A stretch of 64,000 nucleotides of DNA from Clostridia bacterium. GTDB taxonomy: Bacteria > Bacillota > Clostridia > UBA1381 > UBA9506. Within the stretch, counting starts at the first letter, position 1. Each line of letters starts with the position of its first letter. The position numbers and the translations under genes are program-made. Under the pieces are notes generated by a model. The model had not been told where the DNA came from and ran no database searches. It was given only the letters and a program-made list of their open reading frames with translations. The DNA lies in NCBI GenBank assembly GCA_017416855.1, contig JAFQAZ010000003.1, forward strand, positions 62,001 to 126,000, given 5' to 3'. Shown here piece by piece: positions 1-8,205 of this stretch.

Positions 1-956
1 GCAGATTGCACAGAATTTTCAAAAACAGTTGCATAGTAATTTTTCCACGTTTTATGGGTTCCGTCTTCATTTTTACATTCGTCCCAGTAATTATAATTAG
101 TGGGGCTATTCCATGATAATATAAATTTTGCTTTCTTTTTCTCGCGAGGAGCTACGGTTATCTCTGCTACCAGCGTACCCATATCATACTTACCATCAGC
201 ATCATAGTTTCTTTCTTTGATGGTATTTTCAGATGAAAATTCATTCCAGAATGATTCTAAACCATCCAGCCAGCGCCCACGGTACCAATATGCCTGTGTA
301 TAGGCTATGTCACAATCCGTTGCCAACGTCAAATCGCCATACTCTATTTCTTCTTTAGCGGCTCCGGCATTAAAAAAGGACAACATTTTGTATCCGTTCT
401 TTGTATCTGCCTTGTTCATTGATTGTTCATAGGGATTTGCCACAGATAAGGCAATCTGATATGTTATATTTTCAGTTGTTGTATTTTCTACCTCAATTTC
501 AAAAAAAGCTGCAGGAAGGCTCGAATTTTCAGAGTCACAGGGAATAAAAGGATTAAAGGCTGTCATATTGATGTTTCCGGGGAAATGGTCATCATTAAAA
601 TCAATGAATGCCATAGGAAATTCGCCGTTAAATTCCACATTTCTAAAATGAGGAAATCCGCACATTTTCTCATTATTCGCACCGGAGCCAAAACTGTTCC
701 AGCTATATTTATGCTTGTTGTACTGACCGATCAATTCTTTTTGCATATCACCATTTAACACAGCCGCTGTGATTTTGTCATTCTGTATGGCTTTTATGGC
801 AAAATGAGAGTATCTGTTCACGCTGCCTTTAGACGGTCTGTTAAAAATCTCCCAATCTATCAGTCTTCCATCTCCGCCAAGCCCTATGCTTCCTGTTCCA
901 ATGCCGCCTAAGGGGAAGGATATTTCTTTGGTAAACTGACCTACATACTTCATCAT
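1..956 (-). CDS. GH116-like glycosidase, N-terminal part (cut by window edge)
   Basis: About 318 codons are visible and the frame is still open at the left edge, so the catalytic part is missing. The first 45 residues contain FPLGGIGTGSIGLGGDG followed by LIDWEIFNRPSKGS, the characteristic opening of the GBA2/GH116 N-terminal beta-sandwich domain (bacterial beta-glucosidases and beta-xylosidases). No signal peptide is seen, so the enzyme is probably cytoplasmic and acts on imported oligosaccharides. Two ATGs are adjacent (956 and 953); GGAGGG lies 4 nt from the first and 7 nt from the second, so 953 may be the real start. A promoter with a dyad over the -35 lies directly upstream. Family assignment rests on the N-terminal motif only; the substrate is unknown. 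Confidence 0.8.
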   Translation of the reverse strand, partial: MMKYVGQFTKEISFPLGGIGTGSIGLGGDGRLIDWEIFNRPSKGSVNRYSHFAIKAIQNDKITAAVLNGDMQKELIGQYNKHKYSWNSFGSGANNEKMCGFPHFRNVEFNGEFPMAFIDFNDDHFPGNINMTAFNPFIPCDSENSSLPAAFFEIEVENTTTENITYQIALSVANPYEQSMNKADTKNGYKMLSFFNAGAAKEEIEYGDLTLATDCDIAYTQAYWYRGRWLDGLESFWNEFSSENTIKERNYDADGKYDMGTLVAEITVAPREKKKAKFILSWNSPTNYNYWDECKNEDGTHKTWKNYYATVFENSVQS

Positions 957-984
957 ACAGCCCTCCAATGGTAATTTTGCCTCA

Positions 985-1024
985 ATTATATCATGATTAA
1001 AAAAACCGTGTCAACATACACGGT
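985..1024 (-). promoter_or_regulatory. Promoter with operator-like dyad for the GH116 gene
   Basis: Reading the minus strand, TTGACA (1014-1009) and TATAAT (990-985) are separated by 18 bp. A 7-bp perfect dyad, ACCGTGT-6 nt-ACACGGT (1005-1024), lies across the -35. This is the usual placement for a repressor operator, but no regulator gene is adjacent. Confidence 0.7.
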
Positions 1025-1091
1025 AGAGGCGTATAAAAATAAGCTTTGCGAATGCAAAGTCACCTCAAGTTATTCCTTATTTACTATTACT

Positions 1092-1188
1092 TTCCAAAAA
1101 TCGACAAGAGCTTTTAGGGAATAGTGAAGAAGGAATAGGTAATAAGTAAAATCGACATTCCTCTGTCGAAGAATGTCGATTTTTGGAA
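1092..1188. repeat. 97-bp MITE-like inverted repeat
   Basis: The outer 15-bp arms TTCCAAAAATCGACA (1092-1106) and its exact complement (1174-1188) enclose about 67 bp. A second 10-bp stem (1151-1160 with 1171-1180) is nested at the right. There is no ORF inside. It may be a miniature inverted-repeat element or a structured transcript; no target-site duplication was recognised. Confidence 0.5.
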
Positions 1189-1245
1189 GAGCCGAATGGT
1201 TTAGATGCCGATTAGTTTATCTTTGCACATACTCAGAAATCATTT

Positions 1246-1341
1246 TTAATCTCCTTTTGTATTTTCTTTTATCTCAGTACATAAATTAACAATATCAACT
1301 GCAAATTGTTTTGACAAATCTACAAGTTTGTTTTCTTTCAT
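1246..1341 (-). pseudogene. N-terminal remnant of a four-helix-bundle (23S IVP-like) protein
   Basis: A 31-codon frame starts at 1341 with GGAG 7 nt upstream and reads MKENKLVDLSKQFAVDIVNL followed by CTEIKENTKGD and a stop. It resembles the first helix of the S23/four-helix-bundle family (proteins first seen in 23S rRNA intervening sequences and related to the Avd accessory proteins). Full members have about 115-125 residues; here everything after the first helix is missing. The MITE-like repeat begins about 60 bp past the stop, so an insertion or deletion may have removed the rest. The similarity is by eye and from a short stretch. Confidence 0.45.
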
Positions 1342-1359
1342 CTCATTTCTCCACTTTAT

Positions 1360-1539
1360 GAATTGTCAACTATCGTTGCCATGAATTGGCATCCCGCCAT
1401 GAATTCTCGCTCCGCTCCATGAATTGAATTGCCTTTATAATGCACGAAGTGCAATTCATGAGCCGCAAGGCTCAATTCATGAAATCACAGATTTCAATTC
1501 ACGCCGAAGGCAATTCATTGAGTTTGCTTTGCAAACTCA
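1360..1539. repeat. Array of short hairpins joined by AATTCAT spacers
   Basis: From 1441 there are five consecutive hairpins with different arms and a near-constant linker (A)ATTCAT: 1441-1453 (TGCAC/GTGCA), 1460-1473 (GAGCC/GGCTC), 1481-1495 (GAAAT/ATTTC), 1503-1511 (GCC/GGC) and 1519-1539 (8-bp stem TGAGTTTG/CAAACTCA). More degenerate ATGAATT-linked copies extend left to about 1360. Linkers are conserved while the arms vary but stay complementary. It lies upstream of the four-helix-bundle remnant and downstream of the GGDEF gene. Confidence 0.75.
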
Positions 1540-1580
1540 TTTTACCATACATTTATCGGCAATACAATCCTTTTCTTATG

Positions 1581-2708
1581 TCAAGACCGCTTTGTTTCCC
1601 GCTTTGCTTCATAAAGTAACATATCAGCACGGTTCAGCAATTCTTCCACGCTGGTTTTGCCGTCATATTTTGCCGCACCTACGCTCATACGGATGTCAAA
1701 ATCGTCGCGAAAATCAATGGCATCCAGTTCAGTTTTCAGGGTTTCGCAAAGCTCTTTGATAAGCGTTTCATCAGAGGTATCGGCAATGAGCACAAATTCA
1801 TCACCGCCCATACGGAATGCCTCCACATCAAACTGCTCTGCCACGCGGGTTAATGTTTCGGAAATCAGCACCAGAGCACGATCGCCCTCCAAATGCCCCC
1901 AGGTGTCATTGATATGCTTGAAATTATCCAGATCACACATAATAACATAGAAGGAATCGTTATGGTCTTTTTTATACTGATCCAGTTGTTCCTGAATTTC
2001 ATCATCCATACCGTAGCGGTTTAACAACTGTGTCAGGTTGTCTACGCGAATTTGTCTGTCCTGCCTCCGGGCAAAGAGTAGGAACATCGAAAGCAGAATG
2101 ACGCCTGTCATTAAAGAAAGGCCTTCCCTCAGCACAAAAACCTCTGCAACGCTGATTAGAATAACAAATACCGCCAGCACAACTGGCACCAAAAAACTGT
2201 TCCGTTGTTGCTCTGTTTTGGCTTTTCGTCTGTCAGCCAGTGCCAGTCCGGCCACCCAGAGAACATAAATAAGCGGGAGCAGCACCAAATAAAAATGTTC
2301 GCCTCGAACAAGCTGCATCTGTTCATCTGCACGGTAAATCCAGCCGGTTTCAAGGGAGACGACAGCCAGCGCCACCATTGTAAGAGCCGGCAACAAGCGA
2401 AAGCCTTTAAACCAGCGACTTTGATACCCCTCTGACGGATTCTGACTGATATAATCATCCAACCACAAAAGGCCAATGAATGTAAAACAGCAAACGCGAA
2501 CGGTTTTCATAGCAAGGCAGGAAAAAAACATCCCTTCTCTTCCCAGCAGCAAACTGCTAAGGATATCGGATACCGCCACCATAGCCGTCATTCCATACAT
2601 TCCTTTTAGTACACTTCGTTGCTCCAACCGCAAATGATAAACCGCCAGCACGGCTAAAAATGCCAGGCAGAACAACTGAAATTCCACATTTAAAAATTGA
2701 TAAGCCAT
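1581..2708 (-). CDS. Membrane-anchored GGDEF diguanylate cyclase
   Basis: Predicted to make cyclic di-GMP from two GTP at the membrane. Residues 1-215 hold about six or seven hydrophobic segments; the GGDEF domain follows. The signature GGDEF is intact (residue 303 onward counted from 2714), preceded by DLDNFKHINDTWGH, so it should be catalytically competent. The inhibitory RxxD site is not evident at its usual place. There is no EAL or known periplasmic sensory domain. The upstream ATG at 2714 is only 1 nt from AAAGGGG, whereas the ATG at 2708 is 7 nt away, so 2708 is preferred. It is the last gene of a minus-strand run from lepA. Confidence 0.9.
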   Translation of the reverse strand: MAYQFLNVEFQLFCLAFLAVLAVYHLRLEQRSVLKGMYGMTAMVAVSDILSSLLLGREGMFFSCLAMKTVRVCCFTFIGLLWLDDYISQNPSEGYQSRWFKGFRLLPALTMVALAVVSLETGWIYRADEQMQLVRGEHFYLVLLPLIYVLWVAGLALADRRKAKTEQQRNSFLVPVVLAVFVILISVAEVFVLREGLSLMTGVILLSMFLLFARRQDRQIRVDNLTQLLNRYGMDDEIQEQLDQYKKDHNDSFYVIMCDLDNFKHINDTWGHLEGDRALVLISETLTRVAEQFDVEAFRMGGDEFVLIADTSDETLIKELCETLKTELDAIDFRDDFDIRMSVGAAKYDGKTSVEELLNRADMLLYEAKRETKRS

Positions 2709-2736
2709 TCTCATTCCCCTTTCTGATGTTCATACA

Positions 2737-3645
2737 TCAGAATAAATCTTTCTTATTAAGCGCAAAGCTTTTTCCGTTTAAATATTGCAGCACACCGGCA
2801 TCGGTTGCAAAACAAAAGGTAAGTCGATAAGCGCAAAGAGCCTGATAGCGATAGCGGTTATCCTTTGGTGCTCCATATTTGGTATCCCCCACCAGAGGAT
2901 GGCCTGCCGCCGCCATTTGCACCCTGATCTGGTGTTTGCGACCGGTTAACAATGTAATGTGTAAAAGACTTTCTTTGCCCCGCTCTTCCAACACCTCATA
3001 TTCTAAAAGTGCCTCTTTGGCCTGCTTGGTACCTTCTGCCACAACAGACACTTTATTGGCCGTTTCGCTGATGTAAAGCCAGTTTTTCAGGCGTTTTTTC
3101 TTTTCCTTCGGCACGCCGTTTACCAGACAAATATATTCTTTCGTGACCTCGCCCTCTTTAATTTTTTGATTCAGTACCCTTTGTGCAGGCGCGTTTTTGG
3201 CAAGAAGCACAAGACCATCGGTATTTCTGTCTAACCGGTTGGAAAGGGCCGGGGTAAAACTCTGCTCTTTTTGAGGGTCATAGTCTCCTTTTTCATATAA
3301 ATACCGCTGCAATTGCGATAAAAGAGAATTTTCCTCTCCGTGGGCCTTCTGACCGGCGGGTTTGCGGGCTATGAGAAGATTTTCATCCTCATATACCACC
3401 AAAAGACCTTTTGTTTCTGCCTTTGGAACCGCTTTCTCCGTAAAAAATTCATCGTTTATATAAAGGTACAATTCATCCCCTGCCGAAAGGACATCCTGAG
3501 CCGTCAGCGCTTTTTTGTTACGCTTGATGCGCTTTTTACGAAGTTGTTTATACAGAAGGCTTTTGGGCATATCCGGCAGAAATTTAGTTAAAAACTTATC
3601 CACCCGCTGTCCGCTGTCGTTTTCTGTAATGGTAATGATTTTCAT
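2737..3645 (-). CDS. RluA-family pseudouridine synthase
   Basis: A 302-residue protein expected to isomerise specific uridines in rRNA or tRNA. An S4 RNA-binding domain covers about residues 13-65 (VDKFLTKFLPDMPKSLLYKQ). The catalytic motif reads NRLDRNTDGL at about 136-145, a variant of HRLDRxTSG that keeps the catalytic Asp139. A second typical segment, LLTGRKHQIRVQMAAAGHPL, lies near residue 235. The length fits RluC/RluD enzymes, but which uridine is modified cannot be told. It starts 14 bp after the cardiolipin synthase stop and is probably cotranscribed with it. Confidence 0.9.
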   Translation of the reverse strand: MKIITITENDSGQRVDKFLTKFLPDMPKSLLYKQLRKKRIKRNKKALTAQDVLSAGDELYLYINDEFFTEKAVPKAETKGLLVVYEDENLLIARKPAGQKAHGEENSLLSQLQRYLYEKGDYDPQKEQSFTPALSNRLDRNTDGLVLLAKNAPAQRVLNQKIKEGEVTKEYICLVNGVPKEKKKRLKNWLYISETANKVSVVAEGTKQAKEALLEYEVLEERGKESLLHITLLTGRKHQIRVQMAAAGHPLVGDTKYGAPKDNRYRYQALCAYRLTFCFATDAGVLQYLNGKSFALNKKDLF

Positions 3646-3659
3646 AATAACACCCTGCT

Positions 3660-5186
3660 TTACAGTAAAGGTGCAAACAGACGCAAAATCATTTGCACAA
3701 TCCGTTTGACAAATCCTAATTTACAGTCTGATATCTGTATTTCCTTACATTGCTGCAATGTTTCCGTAAAATCTGTTCTGATGTTTTCAATCACAGGACA
3801 TCCGCATAGCCAGGAACCACATTCAAAGTGCAAAAACATACTACGGAAATCCATATTCACCGTACCGACCACACCCACCACATCATCGGCAATCATCAGC
3901 TTGGAATGGATAAAGCCGGGGGTGTATTCATAAATTTTCACACCGCCTTCCAGTAGCTCCCGATAATAAGACCGGGTTGTTATGTGGACATATTTTTTAT
4001 CCGGTATTCCCGGTGTGATAATACGCACATCCACACCACTTTTAGCGGCTAAAACCAAGGCCGATACCATCCCGTCATCAATAATTAAATACGGTGTTTG
4101 AATATAAAGATACCTCCGGGCGCTGTGAATGAGATTCATATACACCCGCTCTCCCATATACTCTGCATCCACCGGACTGTCGCAATAAGGAATGACAAAG
4201 CCTTCCCCTTGCTTCCCTTCCGTCAGGTTTAAAAAGTTGGTCACTTCCTCTTCCTCACCGGTCAGGGTTTGCCACATGGTTAAAAACATCAGAGTATAGC
4301 TGTTAACCGCCCGGCCTTTGTGCATAATGGCTGCATCTTTCCAATGGCCGAAGCGTTCCTTTTCGTTAATATATTCATCGGCTAAATTCACACCGCCGGT
4401 GAACGCCACCCGCCCGTCAATGACCATAATTTTGCGATGGTCGCGGTGGTTTTGCACTGTACTCAACACCGGCCGAAACTTGTTGAACACCACACAACGG
4501 ATGCCCATAGCGCCGAGCTGCTTCTGATAGTCTAATGGCAAAAGCAGAAAACAGCCCATATCATCATAAATCAGCCGTACATCAACACCCTGTGATGCTT
4601 TTTTCTTCAGCACATCTAAAACGGAGTTCCAGAAACGGCCCTCCTGAATGATAAAATATTCTAAAAAAATAAACTGCTCTGCTTTCTCCAGCTCTTCCAG
4701 CATTTTTTCAAAACATTGCTCCCCGGGAGACAAATAGGCTGTACCGCCGTTTTCATAGGCACGGAATCCGCAGGTTTTTGTTAAATAGTTATATTGATTG
4801 GCATAAGTCGCCCATTGTTCTTCCAGCTTTTCATCTGTTTTTTCATCCTGCTCAAAATGCGGTTGCATCTTTTTTTCCGTTACCGCAAGCCGACGGCGGA
4901 AGGCCATAGTTACGCCCTGTAACTGCACCATCAGATACAACAAGCCACCAAATAACGGAAAGGTGAGAATCATCACCGACCACAAAAGCTTTGTTCCGCT
5001 GCGGGCGCCGGTGGCAATAATGTGCAAAACCGCCAGAACGCTGACAAGAGTTAAACTATATTGAATCCATTGGTAGGTCTGACTGGAGCTATACACCATA
5101 AATATCATCAACGCAATTTGCAAAAGAAGAGACAAAACCACAGCTACACGACGGCGGAATAATAGCCGAATCCATTTTTTCTGCAT
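3660..5186 (-). CDS. cls: Cardiolipin synthase (phospholipase D superfamily)
   Basis: A 508-residue membrane enzyme joining two phosphatidylglycerols into cardiolipin. Two N-terminal transmembrane helices (about 12-32 and 42-58, with a further hydrophobic stretch at 68-88) are followed by two HKD catalytic motifs: H250-x-K252-x4-D257 in DHRKIMVID and H427-x-K429-x4-D434 in IHSKLMIAD. Both are complete. Length and architecture are standard for Bacillota Cls. It starts 20 bp after the hemW stop in the lepA-hemW-cls run. Confidence 0.94.
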   Translation of the reverse strand: MQKKWIRLLFRRRVAVVLSLLLQIALMIFMVYSSSQTYQWIQYSLTLVSVLAVLHIIATGARSGTKLLWSVMILTFPLFGGLLYLMVQLQGVTMAFRRRLAVTEKKMQPHFEQDEKTDEKLEEQWATYANQYNYLTKTCGFRAYENGGTAYLSPGEQCFEKMLEELEKAEQFIFLEYFIIQEGRFWNSVLDVLKKKASQGVDVRLIYDDMGCFLLLPLDYQKQLGAMGIRCVVFNKFRPVLSTVQNHRDHRKIMVIDGRVAFTGGVNLADEYINEKERFGHWKDAAIMHKGRAVNSYTLMFLTMWQTLTGEEEEVTNFLNLTEGKQGEGFVIPYCDSPVDAEYMGERVYMNLIHSARRYLYIQTPYLIIDDGMVSALVLAAKSGVDVRIITPGIPDKKYVHITTRSYYRELLEGGVKIYEYTPGFIHSKLMIADDVVGVVGTVNMDFRSMFLHFECGSWLCGCPVIENIRTDFTETLQQCKEIQISDCKLGFVKRIVQMILRLFAPLL

Positions 5187-5206
5187 CTTGTTTCTCTCCT
5201 TTCTTG

Positions 5207-6322
5207 TTATACAAATTCACAAAACACACCGTTTGATACATCAATCCCCCGGTTTGTTAACCGGATGGCATCACCCAAACATTCCAAAAGTCCCAAGCGG
5301 CACAGCTTTTCAAGCTGTTCGCCGTAAATTTCCTCTATCGAAACACCAAAGCATTGCAAAAATTCTTGTTTGGAAATACCTTGCTTGGTCATTCTCAGGC
5401 CTAAAAACATAAACTCCGCCATAGCGTCTTTTTCTGTTATCGCTTCGCTGACTCTTTCCTTTTCTCCGCGGCAAACCGCATAATATTCCGAAAGGCAAGG
5501 AGGATTTTCAAACCGCCTGCTCTCCCAAAAGGAGTGTGCCGCCGCCCCTAAGCCGATATAAGGATTCCGGGTCCAGTATTTCGTATTGTGACGAGCCTCT
5601 TTACCGGTCTTTGCAAAGTTGGAAATTTCATATCGCTGATAACCGGCTCTTTCCAACGTTTCCACCAAAAGAGCATAAAAATCCCGGTCTTCATCTTCAT
5701 CGGGCAAGATCAGCTTCCCCTGAGAAACTGCTTGTTCTATGGGTGTCCCTTCGCAAACAATGAGAGAGTAGCTCGAAATGTGAGTTGGCTGTAATCCTAT
5801 TGCCTCTTTTATGCTATATAAAAAGCTCTCTTTGCTTTGCAAAGGAATGGAAAACATTAAATCAAGGCTCACATTTTCTATGCCGGCAGCTTTGGCGTTT
5901 TTAACTGCCTGTTTGGCTTCTTCGGCAGAATGGATTCTGCCTAACATTTTCAGCTCTTCATCTACAAAAGACTGCACTCCAAGACTTATGCGGTTCACCC
6001 CTGCCTGCTTCAGTTCTTGAAAATAATGCCCGTCACAGGTGCCGGGGTTTGCCTCCACGGTGATTTCAGCACCGGGCAGAATGTAAAAATTTTCTTTCAC
6101 GCCCAAAAGAATCCGGATAAGCAAATGAGGCGGAAGCGCTGTCGGCGTTCCGCCCCCTATATACACTGTATCAACCTCTGTGCCCTTATATTGCTCCATT
6201 TCAGAAAGCAGGGCCTTAACATATTGTTCCCCTTCTGAAAGTCGGTTTTCATAGGACACAAAATCACAATAACCGCATTTTTTAAGGCAAAAGGGGATGT
6301 GAATATATAAACCGTTCATCAT
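5207..6322 (-). CDS. hemW: HemW-type radical SAM protein
   Basis: A 371-residue radical SAM protein, often labelled oxygen-independent coproporphyrinogen oxidase but in the HemW (haem chaperone-like) group. The 4Fe-4S motif CLKKCGYC (C12, C16, C19) follows HIPF, and GGGTPT follows near residue 56. The C-terminal HemW domain contains [17 protein letters not shown]. The start overlaps the lepA stop by 4 bp (ATGA), the classic lepA-hemW arrangement of Bacillota, implying translational coupling. No hem biosynthetic genes are nearby, which fits HemW better than HemN. Confidence 0.92.
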   Translation of the reverse strand: MMNGLYIHIPFCLKKCGYCDFVSYENRLSEGEQYVKALLSEMEQYKGTEVDTVYIGGGTPTALPPHLLIRILLGVKENFYILPGAEITVEANPGTCDGHYFQELKQAGVNRISLGVQSFVDEELKMLGRIHSAEEAKQAVKNAKAAGIENVSLDLMFSIPLQSKESFLYSIKEAIGLQPTHISSYSLIVCEGTPIEQAVSQGKLILPDEDEDRDFYALLVETLERAGYQRYEISNFAKTGKEARHNTKYWTRNPYIGLGAAAHSFWESRRFENPPCLSEYYAVCRGEKERVSEAITEKDAMAEFMFLGLRMTKQGISKQEFLQCFGVSIEEIYGEQLEKLCRLGLLECLGDAIRLTNRGIDVSNGVFCEFV

Positions 6323-8124
6323 TCGTCCAGCTTCAAAACGGACATAAACGCCTCCTGCGGCACCTCAACGCTACCCACCTGACGCATCCGCTTTTTACCT
6401 TCCTTCTGTTTTTCCAGCAGTTTTTTCTTACGGGTAATATCACCACCATAACACTTGGCCAGCACGTCTTTACGCATTGCCTTAACAGTTTCTCTGGCAA
6501 TGATTTTGTTGCCGATAGCCGCCTGAATGGGAATTTCAAACAGCTGACGGGGTATGGATGCCTTTAATTTTTCCGCAATCTTTCGGCCTCTGGCATAGGA
6601 CTTGGTGTTATGCACAATGAAAGAAAGGGCATCTACCATATCGCCGTTTAGCAGAATATCAAGCTTCACCAGATCAGACTGGGTGTAGCCTGCCAGTTCA
6701 TAGTCAAAGCTGGCATAACCGCGGGTGCGGGATTTCAAAGCATCAAAAAAGTCATAAATAATTTCATTCAAAGGCAAATCGTAATGGAGCTGGGCACGGT
6801 CGGTATCAATATAGGTCATATTATGATAAATACCGCGACGATCCTGACACAGTTCCATAACACTGCCCACAAACTCCGTAGGCGTCATAATATCTGCCTT
6901 CACCATAGGCTCTTCCATATACAGAATTTCGCTGGGGTTTGGCAGATTGGTGGGATTAGAAATCCACAGCTCATCCCCGTTGGTTTTCTTAACCTTATAC
7001 ACAACGCTGGGGGCGGTGGTAACCAAATCTAAATTATATTCACGCTCCAGGCGCTCCTGAATAATTTCCATGTGAAGTAGCCCCAAAAAGCCGCAACGGA
7101 AGCCAAAGCCCAAGGCCACAGAGGTTTCCGGCTCAAAGGCTAAGGACGCATCATTTAACTGGAGCTTGGAAAGCGCATCACGCAAATCATCATACCGGGC
7201 ACCGTCTGCCGGATAAATACCGCAGAACACCATGGGATTCACCTGTTTATAACCGGCCAAAGGTTTTTCCACAGGATTATTTTTTAAGGTGATGGTATCA
7301 CCCACACGGGTATCGGACACATTTTTAATGGAGGCAGTTAAATAGCCAACCTCACCTGCGGAAAGGGCATCGCACTTTAAAAAGCCGTTGGGATGTAAGT
7401 ACCCCACTTCCACAACCTCAAATTCCTTTCCCGTTGCCATTAAGCGGATAGTATCACCGGTTTTTAAGGTGCCGTCTACCACGCGGAAGTAAATAATAAC
7501 ACCCTTGTAAGGGTCATAAAAGCTATCAAAAATCAAGGCAGAAAGAGGTGCCGAGGCATCTCCTTTCGGTGGGGGAATCACTTCAACAATCTGCTCTAAA
7601 ACATCTTCAATACCAATGCCGTTTTTAGCAGAAATCTTGGGCGCATCCTCCGCCGGAATGCCGATGATATTCTCAATTTCGTTAATGACCACCTCCGGCT
7701 GTGCTGCCGGCAGGTCAATTTTATTGATAACAGGCATAATCTCCAAATCGTGGTCTAAGGCTAAATAGGTGTTAGCCAGGGTTTGCGCTTCAATGCCTTG
7801 GGCTGCATCCACAACCAAAATGGCGCCCTCGCAAGCCGCTAAGCTACGGGATACCTCATAGTTAAAGTCCACGTGACCCGGCGTGTCAATCAGGTTCAAA
7901 ACATAGTCTTCACCGTTTTGTGCACGGTATAAAAGACGGACAGCACGGGCTTTAATGGTAATGCCACGCTCTTTTTCCAAATCCATATTATCCAGCACCT
8001 GCGCTTCCATTTCGCGCTCAGTTAACAAACCGGTCTTTTCCAAAAGACGGTCTGCCAGAGTGGATTTGCCGTGGTCAATATGGGCAATAATTGAAAAATT
8101 TCTGATATGGTCTTGATTGATCAT
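6319..8124 (-). CDS. lepA: Elongation factor 4 (LepA)
   Basis: A 601-residue ribosome-associated translational GTPase. G1 is AHIDHGKS (residues 14-21), followed by the switch region [21 protein letters not shown] and NKIDLP. The C-terminal LepA-specific domain ends with the basic [23 protein letters not shown] and a conserved [13 protein letters not shown] tail. It is full length. GGAGG is placed about 6 nt before the ATG. hemW overlaps its stop. Confidence 0.97.
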   Translation of the reverse strand: MINQDHIRNFSIIAHIDHGKSTLADRLLEKTGLLTEREMEAQVLDNMDLEKERGITIKARAVRLLYRAQNGEDYVLNLIDTPGHVDFNYEVSRSLAACEGAILVVDAAQGIEAQTLANTYLALDHDLEIMPVINKIDLPAAQPEVVINEIENIIGIPAEDAPKISAKNGIGIEDVLEQIVEVIPPPKGDASAPLSALIFDSFYDPYKGVIIYFRVVDGTLKTGDTIRLMATGKEFEVVEVGYLHPNGFLKCDALSAGEVGYLTASIKNVSDTRVGDTITLKNNPVEKPLAGYKQVNPMVFCGIYPADGARYDDLRDALSKLQLNDASLAFEPETSVALGFGFRCGFLGLLHMEIIQERLEREYNLDLVTTAPSVVYKVKKTNGDELWISNPTNLPNPSEILYMEEPMVKADIMTPTEFVGSVMELCQDRRGIYHNMTYIDTDRAQLHYDLPLNEIIYDFFDALKSRTRGYASFDYELAGYTQSDLVKLDILLNGDMVDALSFIVHNTKSYARGRKIAEKLKASIPRQLFEIPIQAAIGNKIIARETVKAMRKDVLAKCYGGDITRKKKLLEKQKEGKKRMRQVGSVEVPQEAFMSVLKLDE

Positions 8125-8158
8125 AGGTTCCTCCTATGCTTTTTGTCTTTTCTATCAG

Positions 8159-8190
8159 GTTGTGCCGGTTTCTTTTGAAACTGGCACAAC
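8159..8190 (-). other. 14-bp stem-loop between purL and lepA
   Basis: Arms GTTGTGCCGGTTTC and GAAACTGGCACAAC enclose a TTTT loop, with one G-U pair. No U-run follows on either strand, so it is not a standard intrinsic terminator. It may be a processing or partial-termination signal at the purL 3' end. Confidence 0.5.
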
Positions 8191-8205
8191 AAGCTTTATG
8201 ATGGA

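Noticed and set aside
8159-8190. purL terminator
   Set aside because: The stem is strong but lacks a U-tract on either strand, so it is listed only as a stem-loop.
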